Part shown: in pieces, positions 58,650-64,000 of the stretch
Layout of the letters: the number at the start of each line of letters is the position of its first letter
How positions within the stretch are numbered: the stretch's first letter is position 1
DNA from: an uncultured Acidobacteriaceae bacterium
Lineage (GTDB): Bacteria > Acidobacteriota > Terriglobia > Terriglobales > Acidobacteriaceae
DNA length: 64,000 bases
Reading direction: 5' to 3'
Assembly (NCBI GenBank): GCA_903828675.1
Contig: CAIKND010000221.1
Location: 1-64,000 of the forward strand
The notes under the pieces: model-generated
The model's database searches: none
What the model was told of the DNA's origin: nothing
The model's input: the letters and a program-made list of their open reading frames with translations, nothing else
Translations under genes and position numbers: made by a program

Positions 58650-58985
58650 TCAGTTCGGCAACTCTTCCAGCACGTACACATAGGGCTTGCCGCGCGAAGC
58701 CGGATCCCATCCGTCCGCCATCGCTTCCCGAATATGCGCTTCAACCTTCGCCGGCAAAATGCGCGGCTGCACCGGAGTTCTTCTAATCGCCCCCGCCCTG
58801 TGCGTCATTTCCAGCGGATACTCCAGGTGAAGCTCCTTACGCACGCCTTCCGACACTCTCACATGGATGGAAATTCCCTTGGATTCGTCCACCGCGCTCC
58901 ATTGCTGCTCGCGGTGCAGGCGCCAAATCAAAGAAAAACCGTCAATGGTGACTGCTGACTCAATCAAACGTTTTGCGCGTGGCAT
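58650..58985 (-). CDS. Unknown 111-residue protein upstream of dus
   Basis: A 111-residue protein without signal peptide or membrane helix: a beta-rich N-terminal half (VTIDGFSLIWRLHREQQW, ISIHVRVSEGVRKELHLEY) and a C-terminal ILPAKVEAHIREAMADGWDP motif followed by GKPYVYVLEELP. Similar small proteins are common in Acidobacteria but carry no name known to me. Eleven bases separate it from dus. Confidence 0.6.
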   Translation of the reverse strand: MPRAKRLIESAVTIDGFSLIWRLHREQQWSAVDESKGISIHVRVSEGVRKELHLEYPLEMTHRAGAIRRTPVQPRILPAKVEAHIREAMADGWDPASRGKPYVYVLEELPN

Positions 58986-59041
58986 CGGTGGTCACATCCT
59001 GGATCTAAAACAGCGTTCCCGTGGGCGTTGCAACACAACAA

Positions 59042-59063
59042 GGCCTCCGCCGTAGCGGAGGCC
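59042..59063 (-). terminator. Intrinsic-type hairpin after rpmE
   Basis: GGCCTCCGC and GCGGAGGCC form a perfect 9-bp stem with loop CGTA, about 30 bases beyond the L31 stop. On the minus strand TTGTTGTGTTG follows, a weak U-rich tail. Confidence 0.65.
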
Positions 59064-59094
59064 CGATCGTACTAACCTACTGCTGCGGAACTGG

Positions 59095-59334
59095 TTACTT
59101 GGCTGCTGCGGCCGCTGCCTGCGCCCCATCGGACTTGGCATACTTGCGGCGGAAACGTTCTACGCGGCCCGCTGTATCCACCAGTCTCTGCTTGCCCGTA
59201 AAGAACGGGTGGCAAGCCGAGCAGATTTCCACGTGGATGTCGCCCTTGTGGGTCGACCGGGTCTCAAAATGGTTCCCGCAGGCGCACTTGACCTGCACTG
59301 CGGCGTAATTGGGATGAATCTTTTCCTTGGGCAT
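59095..59334 (-). CDS. rpmE: 50S ribosomal protein L31
   Basis: A 79-residue L31 of the zinc-binding (C+) type: KIHPNYAAVQVKCACGNHF, then CSACHPFFTGKQRLVDTAGRVERFRRKY. The Cys set (C-x-C and C-x2-C) binds zinc. A C-terminal Ala-rich tail (AQAAAAAAK) extends the usual length of about 70. ATG at 59334 has AGG upstream. It is a single gene with its own terminator. Confidence 0.95.
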   Translation of the reverse strand: MPKEKIHPNYAAVQVKCACGNHFETRSTHKGDIHVEICSACHPFFTGKQRLVDTAGRVERFRRKYAKSDGAQAAAAAAK

Positions 59335-59413
59335 CGCTTTGAGACAGACCTTTCCTGCAATTCTTCTCTTCCATTGTAGGGGGAATGGAGCCGTTTAGCA
59401 ATTCCAAGAGCGC

Positions 59414-59571
59414 AGGGAAATGGGATCAGGGAACAAAGAACGGGAAACCCACGGCGAAAACCCACGGGAAAAGCCCCGCGCCCCATCCATTCCGCTTCTT
59501 TCTGCGGAATGGGTTGGACAGCACGAACTTCACGCTCGCTGCGTTTCTGATCCCTATTCCCTGATCCCTAT
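59414..59571. other. Structured intergenic element: heptamer tract, hairpin, inverted heptamer tract
   Basis: A purine heptamer tract (AGGGAAA, TGGGATC, AGGGAAC, AAAGAAC, GGGAAAC; 59414-59448) and a pyrimidine one (TTTCTGA, TCCCTAT, TCCCTGA, TCCCTAT; 59544-59571) are complementary over GGGATCAGGGAA. Between them CCATTCCGC and GCGGAATGG (59487-59512) form a perfect 9-bp hairpin. The whole could fold as nested stems between rpmE and the SGNH hydrolase gene. No gene is seen in it. Confidence 0.6.
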
Positions 59572-60371
59572 TATTTCAACGCCTTCTGAATCCCGGCCTC
59601 CGCCAGCGGCGCCATCACCGCGTATCCAGCCGGCAGCGGATGCACGCCGTCATGGCTCAGCGTGACCGGCAACCCGCCGCGCTCGTCCTTCATTACCGAG
59701 TAATAGTCCACATACACGTGGCCCTTTTCTGCCGCGTAAGTCTTGATCCACTCGTTCAGCGTAACCACCTTGCTTGCCGGCGTCAGTCCCGGCCGCCAGG
59801 GAAAATCGAAGGCTGGCAGCACCGAGCACAGCACCACCTTGATTCCGTTGGCCGTGGCCATCTCAGCCATCGCCGCCAGGTTGTTTTCCGTCTCTTCCAG
59901 CGTCATCGGCCCGGTGTTTCCAGCAATGTCGTTGATGCCCGCCAGAATCACAACCACCTTCGGCTTCAGGTTCACCACGTCCTGGTGGAACCGCAGCACC
60001 ATCTGCGGAGTTGTCTGCCCGCTGATGCCCCGGTTGATATACGGCTTGCCCGGAAAAGTGCCCGCCGGGCCTTCAATCTTCCAGCCCTGCGTAATCGAGT
60101 CGCCCATAAAGACCACCCGGTCTTCGCCTGCGGCCGGTGCGGCCAGAGCCAAATCAGCCTCCTTGAAGCGGCCCAGCCACGGCCAGTCGACCTTGATCTG
60201 CTCATCACGGGGCATCTTGGCCGCTGGAACCACCACCTGCACTGTCTGCACCGCCACCGGCGCTTTAGCCTCGGGCAGAGTTCCAGCTTCCTGGGCTGCC
60301 AGGCCGGACGCAGTCAGCGCCCCGGCCAGCGCCATCGCAAATAAGGTCGTACGCACTTTGATTCGAATCAT
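59571..60371 (-). CDS. Secreted SGNH/GDSL-family hydrolase
   Basis: A 266-residue exported hydrolase. Signal peptide TTLFAMALAGALTASGLAAQ. Catalytic blocks: VVFMGDSITQGW (Ser nucleophile), GISGQTTPQMVLRF (Gly oxyanion), ILAGINDIAGN (Asn) and DGVHPLPAGYAVM (Asp/His). Closest in pattern to the platelet-activating-factor acetylhydrolase/GDSL esterases of bacteria that deacetylate sugars or lipids; substrate unknown. ATG at 60371 is chosen for GGAG 9 bases upstream and because the signal peptide then starts correctly. Confidence 0.87.
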   Translation of the reverse strand: MIRIKVRTTLFAMALAGALTASGLAAQEAGTLPEAKAPVAVQTVQVVVPAAKMPRDEQIKVDWPWLGRFKEADLALAAPAAGEDRVVFMGDSITQGWKIEGPAGTFPGKPYINRGISGQTTPQMVLRFHQDVVNLKPKVVVILAGINDIAGNTGPMTLEETENNLAAMAEMATANGIKVVLCSVLPAFDFPWRPGLTPASKVVTLNEWIKTYAAEKGHVYVDYYSVMKDERGGLPVTLSHDGVHPLPAGYAVMAPLAEAGIQKALK

Positions 60372-60543
60372 CTGAAGCGTCTCCATTTTCCAGCCGGACA
60401 GAATTTGGCACAGAAAAAAGCCCCGTCCGCATACGGATTCGATTGTAGGGAATCGTGCTCCACTCCGCGCGCCGCTTTTCCACAGAAAGGGACGGACCTG
60501 CACCGGAACGCTCCCGCGGCGATTGCGCTAGGCTTGGATATAG

Positions 60544-61302
60544 ATGAGCTCTTGTTCTATTTGCGATGGAGTGGGCCTGGTTCGGGTGATCGACAGCTCA
60601 GGAAACTGGGTCTCCCGGCCCTGCGAGTGTCAGGAGATGGAGCGCGAAGCGCGGCGACTGGCCGCAGCGCACATCCCTGAGCGCTACCGCCAGTACACTC
60701 TCGACGGCTACGAGACAGCCTTTCGCGGCGCGCACCCGTCCCTGGGACAGGCCCACCTCACCGCACGCAAATTCGTTGAGGCCTACCCCGTCGATACCGC
60801 AGGCAAGGGCCTGCTCTTCGTCGGCTCAATCGGCGTTGGCAAAACCCATCTGGCCGTCGGCGTTCTCCGCCGCCTGGTTCAGGAGCGCGGCGTCAAAGGC
60901 CTGTTCTGCGACTACCGCGAACTGCTCAAAAGCATCCAGAACAGCTACAACCCTCAGGTGAACACCACCGAGCTTGAGCTGCTTAAGCCCGTCTTTGCCG
61001 CCGAAGTTCTGGTCCTCGACGACCTTGGCGCGCAAAAGCCCAACGAGTGGGTCTGGGACACGGTTGCACTCATCCTCAACACCCGCTACAACGACAAGCA
61101 GACCACCATCATCACCACCAACTACCCTGACTCGGCGGCAGGTCGCGGACCCCAGACCGATGTTCAGAAGGCGGCCCGCGAAGACAGCCTTGGCGACCGC
61201 ATCGGCGACCGCATGCGCTCCCGCCTCGCCGAGATGTGCGTTCGCGTCGAAATGGCCGGAGAAGACTTCCGCCAGACCGTCAAACGGGCGCGCTTCGGCT
61301 GA
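60544..61302 (+). CDS. DnaC/IstB-like AAA+ ATPase
   Basis: A 252-residue helicase-loader-type ATPase. An N-terminal zinc motif (CSICDGVG ... CECQ) lies in residues 4-30, then KGLLFVGSIGVGKTHLAVGVL (Walker A) near residue 90, VLVLDDLGAQKPNEWVWDT (Walker B) near 150 and the sensor TIITTNYP. Zinc N-terminus plus DnaC-like core is the pattern of the host-encoded DnaI/DnaC relatives found in Acidobacteria. It is not next to a transposase, so it is unlikely to be an IS21 IstB. No clear ribosome binding site. Confidence 0.85.
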   Translation: MSSCSICDGVGLVRVIDSSGNWVSRPCECQEMEREARRLAAAHIPERYRQYTLDGYETAFRGAHPSLGQAHLTARKFVEAYPVDTAGKGLLFVGSIGVGKTHLAVGVLRRLVQERGVKGLFCDYRELLKSIQNSYNPQVNTTELELLKPVFAAEVLVLDDLGAQKPNEWVWDTVALILNTRYNDKQTTIITTNYPDSAAGRGPQTDVQKAAREDSLGDRIGDRMRSRLAEMCVRVEMAGEDFRQTVKRARFG

Positions 61303-61382
61303 ATGCTAAAATTTCTTTCTGGAATTTCGCCTTAAAACATCTGAGACAGGCACAGCAAACCCGTTCAGTCCGCCATCAAGTG

Positions 61383-61403
61383 CCCACTGTCAACTGACCA
61401 CTG
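61383..61403. repeat. Heptamer-periodic tract (three units)
   Basis: CCCACTG, TCAACTG, ACCACTG: a 7-base period with the same CACTG core as the tract at 30092-30126, here in a host intergenic gap. Confidence 0.6.
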
Positions 61404-61406
61404 CCT

Positions 61407-61556
61407 TTAAAACACCCAAAGGGTGCATAGTAGCAAAAGCATCGCTGCGATGGTCAGGCTTTGGTACGCCACATCGGACTGCGTCAGCCTCGACTCCGGA
61501 AGTGCCATTGAGGATGCGGGCGGAGGATTGGAGGAGAATTCGGGGTATGTTTTCAT
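61407..61556 (-). CDS. Small single-pass membrane protein
   Basis: A 49-residue protein with a soluble Pro/Ser-rich N-terminus and a C-terminal membrane helix (LTIAAMLLLLCTLWVF) that ends at the last residue, a tail-anchored layout. ATG at 61556 has AGGTGAG upstream. Unknown function. Confidence 0.4.
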   Translation of the reverse strand: MKTYPEFSSNPPPASSMALPESRLTQSDVAYQSLTIAAMLLLLCTLWVF

Positions 61557-61828
61557 CTCTGGCTCACCTTTAAATGCCCTTCGGCAATTCAAACTCCCTA
61601 CAGTTGGTGTTACGAATCGTCTGTTGCGCCTGTTCCACCTGCGCTTGATTAATTAGAAGCAATCCACGCTTCTGGGATGCCAAAAGCGAATGAACATTTG
61701 AAGAAAATCTTCACTCCTGTTCGCCCTCTTGATACCACTATCGACCACGTGCGAAGAAATCTCGTGATCCCCATGTAAAAAAGAAAGGCCCGGAGTATTC
61801 CTTCGGTAACAGGTGTAAAATTTCGCTC
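61557..61828. other. Intergenic region without supported gene
   Basis: No gene, repeat or hairpin of note is seen; divergent promoters for the two flanking genes would be expected here. Confidence 0.4.
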
Positions 61829-62350
61829 GTGAGCACTGGTCCCCAACTTGTCCGTTCCACTGACGCGCCTGAACGCAACTGGCTGCCGGTTGCCGTGGCT
61901 GTTCTTTTCGTTCTCGTTGTCGTGGCCGGTTTGGTCCTCATCTTCGGGCACGGAAAAAGGACACCCGGGGTTACGCCCATCTCCGCCGCTCCCGATCCGT
62001 ACTCCGCCAGCCTCCCGGTTACTGGATTGGTCATGAGCGAGTCGGCCAATCTGGCCGGCGGCAAGGTCACCTACGTCGATGGCCATATCGCCAACATCGG
62101 AAATCGCACCGTCACCGGAATCTCGGTTCAGATTCTGTTCCGCAACATCGCCCATGAAGTCGTTCAGAACGAAACCCATCCACTAAAGCTGATCCGCACC
62201 CGCGATCCATACGTCGATCTGGAACCGGTTTCGGCCGCCCCGCTCAAGCCCGCAGGCGAGCAGGACTTCCGTCTCATCTTCGACGCAGTTTCCCCGGACT
62301 GGGACGGCGCCTACCCAGAGATCCGCATCGTGCGCCTCGACACAAAGTAG
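61829..62350 (+). CDS. DUF2393-type membrane-anchored protein
   Basis: A 173-residue protein: N-terminal membrane helix (LPVAVAVLFVLVVVAGLVLIFG), then a beta-sandwich with VDGHIANIGNRTVTGISVQILFRN and EQDFRLIFDAVSPDWDGAYPEIRIV. This FxxH-type single-anchor plus Ig-like domain matches DUF2393 proteins of Acidobacteria. Start is GTG with AGGTG upstream. Role unknown, probably periplasmic. Confidence 0.7.
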   Translation: MSTGPQLVRSTDAPERNWLPVAVAVLFVLVVVAGLVLIFGHGKRTPGVTPISAAPDPYSASLPVTGLVMSESANLAGGKVTYVDGHIANIGNRTVTGISVQILFRNIAHEVVQNETHPLKLIRTRDPYVDLEPVSAAPLKPAGEQDFRLIFDAVSPDWDGAYPEIRIVRLDTK

Positions 62351-62478
62351 CGCTTACTCGCTCTGCTTACCGGGTAGAAAATACCCAATAATGAACAAAT
62401 TACATAGTCCTTGCTTATCAAGGTGACGCTTGCTTTCGTGCGAGCCTTAACGTTATCGCGACAAAGCGCACATTCTAA

Positions 62479-62610
62479 ATGCGATACGTTTTTCCCCTCC
62501 TGATCGTCTGCTTTGGCATCCACGGTGCAATAGGTAAGGGCGAGCAGACAGTACAGCTCACCCCGCAGAACCATTGCGGTGAACGAGTCAAAGAGGGTTC
62601 AAACCCATGA
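62479..62610 (+). CDS. Possible 43-residue secreted leader peptide
   Basis: MRYVFPLLIVCFGIHGAIG gives a hydrophobic N-terminus like a signal peptide, followed by a short polar part (TVQLTPQNHCGERVKEG). Its TGA overlaps the ATG of the OmpA-like gene (ATGA), which favours coupled translation. No ribosome binding site is seen, so it may be a chance frame. Confidence 0.35.
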   Translation: MRYVFPLLIVCFGIHGAIGKGEQTVQLTPQNHCGERVKEGSNP

Positions 62611-63491
62611 ATAACCGTTCCAACAATTCGAGCATTTTCTCTCGCCGGTTCGCTGTACTTATGCTGGCATCTGCAATCGGACTTCCCGCATGGGCGCAAC
62701 AGGCGCAGCCTGCCGGGGATGCACAAAGCACCGCGGCCCAGCAGCCCCCCTCCCCCAAAGCCACAACGTATGTAGCTCCAGGCAGAGAAGGATTCTGGGG
62801 AAGGGTAAACCCCTTCGCCCGCAAAGTCTGGGTAAAGAAGCAGGTCACTCCCATCAACGACAGGCTGAGCGAGTTGGATCAGATCAACGCCAATAACGCT
62901 CGTGACATCAAGGATGTGGACAGCAGGGCGCAGGCGGGAATCCGCCGCGCACAGTCGGCAGCCGACGCGGCCAACCAGACCGCCACCGCGGCAGGCGCTC
63001 AGGCTCTGAATGCAAATGGCATTGCCCAGGGCGCGGCAGGCCACGTCGATCAATTGAATTCCACCGTCAGCGGCTTGGACAAATATCATCCTGTCACTGA
63101 AGCGGATGTCCTTTTCCGCACCGGTGCCCCCGTATTAACCGCGGCTTCCCGTAAACAACTTGACGACCTGTCGGCCAGTATGGTCGGCCACCAGGGTTAT
63201 ATCGTCGAAATCGAGGCACATTCGCCTCATGCGGGCAGCGTCGGTATCCAAAATTCACAGCGTCTGGCAGAAGCGGTCAAGCGCTACCTCGTTACAGAAC
63301 ACCAGATTCCCGTCTACCGTTTGCACTCTGTAGCCCTCGGCAATGCCGAGATGGCCGCAGCCGGCGATGCTCCCATCAAGCCGGTGCGGACCAGTAGTGT
63401 GCATCTCCGGTTGATGGAAAACAGTTTGGCGGCCCAGGCTACAGCTCCTCCCCAGGGTGCAGTAGCTTCGACAGGCGCGGAGCGGCCGTAA
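62607..63491 (+). CDS. Exported OmpA-like protein with coiled-coil middle
   Basis: A 294-residue secreted protein. Signal peptide FAVLMLASAIGLPAWAQ (about residues 14-31), a basic stretch, an Ala/Gln-rich coiled coil (RRAQSAADAANQTATAAG) and a C-terminal OmpA/MotB-like domain: VLFRTGAPVLTAASRKQLDDL, IVEIEAHSPHAG and SQRLAEAVKRYLV. The peptidoglycan-binding Asp/Arg pair of OmpA is only partly kept, so binding is uncertain. GAGGG lies 10 bases before the ATG. Confidence 0.75.
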   Translation: MNNRSNNSSIFSRRFAVLMLASAIGLPAWAQQAQPAGDAQSTAAQQPPSPKATTYVAPGREGFWGRVNPFARKVWVKKQVTPINDRLSELDQINANNARDIKDVDSRAQAGIRRAQSAADAANQTATAAGAQALNANGIAQGAAGHVDQLNSTVSGLDKYHPVTEADVLFRTGAPVLTAASRKQLDDLSASMVGHQGYIVEIEAHSPHAGSVGIQNSQRLAEAVKRYLVTEHQIPVYRLHSVALGNAEMAAAGDAPIKPVRTSSVHLRLMENSLAAQATAPPQGAVASTGAERP

Positions 63492-63593
63492 GGCCATAGT
63501 CCCTCCCCCCTGAGGCAAATCTCCACGCCAGCGGCTACCCCGCCGTCCGGCCGCCAACCAAGCTCTCGCAACGCGAGAGAACCAAGGCAACTT

Positions 63594-63623
63594 GGCCCCC
63601 GTCCAAAACGGGGGCCGTTTTTT
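63594..63623 (+). terminator. Intrinsic terminator after the OmpA-like gene
   Basis: GGCCCCCGT and ACGGGGGCC form a perfect 9-bp stem with loop CCAAA, followed by GTTTTTT. A smaller hairpin CTCTCG/CGAGAG lies at 63562-63578. The rest of 63492-63834 holds no gene. Confidence 0.85.
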
Positions 63624-63834
63624 GTCTGGGGTTAAATATTTGTTGATAGCCATGCGGCACATTCGATATTTGCTGCTGCGGATTCGCTCCCCCCCATCGT
63701 TTACCAGCGAAACTGCGTCTCAATTGACAGTGCGACAAACGTCACACTATAGTCCGTGCGTCGGGCGCAGACGCAAAGCAGACAACGCGAACTGCACTGC
63801 CGCGTGTCGTCCAAGCCCTCCCGGAGAAATCAAC

Positions 63835-64000
63835 GTGCCCATCGATCGTCGTGAATTTGTAAAAGCCGGAGCCGCCCTTGCCGCTTTCGGAACCCTCGGT
63901 TCCCGCACTGCCTTTGCCGCTTCTGCCAGTGCGCAACCCGTCGGCCAAATGGCTACCTACCCCGCCACCTGGTATCGGCCCTACGTCTCTAAAGTCACGC
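63835..64000 (+). CDS. Tat-exported protein, 3' truncated by window end
   Basis: The first 55 codons run to the window edge. The N-terminus has a twin-arginine signal: DRREFVKAGAALAAFGTLGS and cleavage near AFAASASA. Start is GTG at 63835 with GGAG 8 bases upstream. The visible mature part (MATYPATWYRPYVSK) is too short to name the enzyme; Tat export suggests a cofactor-containing or folded periplasmic protein. Confidence 0.7.
   Translation, partial: MPIDRREFVKAGAALAAFGTLGSRTAFAASASAQPVGQMATYPATWYRPYVSKVT

Noticed and set aside
60400..60450. GC-rich inverted bases and an A/T run upstream of the SGNH hydrolase gene, looking like a riboswitch or attenuator.
   Set aside because: The stem is short and no conserved riboswitch core could be recognised.
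60544..61302. Reading the DnaC-like ATPase as an IS21 IstB transposition helper.
   Set aside because: No IstA transposase is adjacent and no terminal repeats are visible; the zinc N-terminus fits a helicase loader better.
1..64000. CRISPR arrays and defence islands.
   Set aside because: No regularly spaced 25-40 base direct repeats and no Cas-like or classic restriction genes were seen; the HNH protein belongs to the phage packaging set.

Overview
The window looks like a chromosomal segment of an acidobacterium (Acidobacteriota, probably class Terriglobia). The main reason is a pair of large double-FtsX-domain permeases of the 'acidobacterial duplicated orphan permease' type. The moderately high GC, the NHL/Ig-repeat secreted protein, the two-component-propeller diguanylate cyclase and heptamer-periodic intergenic tracts fit that placement. 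No species can be named from sequence alone.

Positions 1 to about 34,470 are a nearly complete prophage of a long, non-contractile-tailed (HK97-like, siphovirus-type) phage. Every gene is on the minus strand, so the functional order runs from high to low coordinates. It starts with a zinc-finger/ParB early block, a phage metallopeptidase, a DUF5131 protein and an HD phosphohydrolase, then a replication/HTH block. A lysis block follows (spanin-like, holin/lipoprotein-like, M15 peptidase), then HNH, small and large terminase, portal, S49 protease, major capsid, head-tail connectors, tail terminator, two tandem tail-tube paralogues, frameshifted tail chaperones, a three-gene moron insert, tape measure, DUF2460, DUF2163, NlpC/P60 and a tail-tip protein cut by the window edge. 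No integrase or lysogeny repressor is visible; they probably lie beyond position 1. A tRNA-Arg(UCU) gene sits just beyond the early end of the prophage.

Positions 35,066 to 41,523 hold host genes: a large secreted NHL-repeat protein with four near-identical C-terminal repeats, an aldehyde dehydrogenase with its usual DUF779 partner, a CTAG-flanked non-autonomous mobile element inserted at the DUF779 stop codon, and a small cysteine-rich protein.

Positions 41,684 to 54,299 form the most striking system. It is an eight-gene plus-strand operon behind a near-consensus sigma-54 promoter and a palindromic upstream activator site. It encodes a membrane-fusion adaptor, an ABC ATPase, two duplicated-domain permeases, a second ABC ATPase, a TolC-like outer membrane channel, an NtrC-type activator and a membrane histidine kinase. 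It reads as a complete, self-regulated tripartite ABC export machine.

Positions 54,296 to 64,000 are host housekeeping and envelope genes: a propeller/GGDEF diguanylate cyclase, DusB-like tRNA dihydrouridine synthase, ribosomal protein L31, an SGNH hydrolase, a DnaC-like ATPase, a DUF2393 membrane protein, an OmpA-like secreted protein and the start of a Tat-exported protein cut by the window end.
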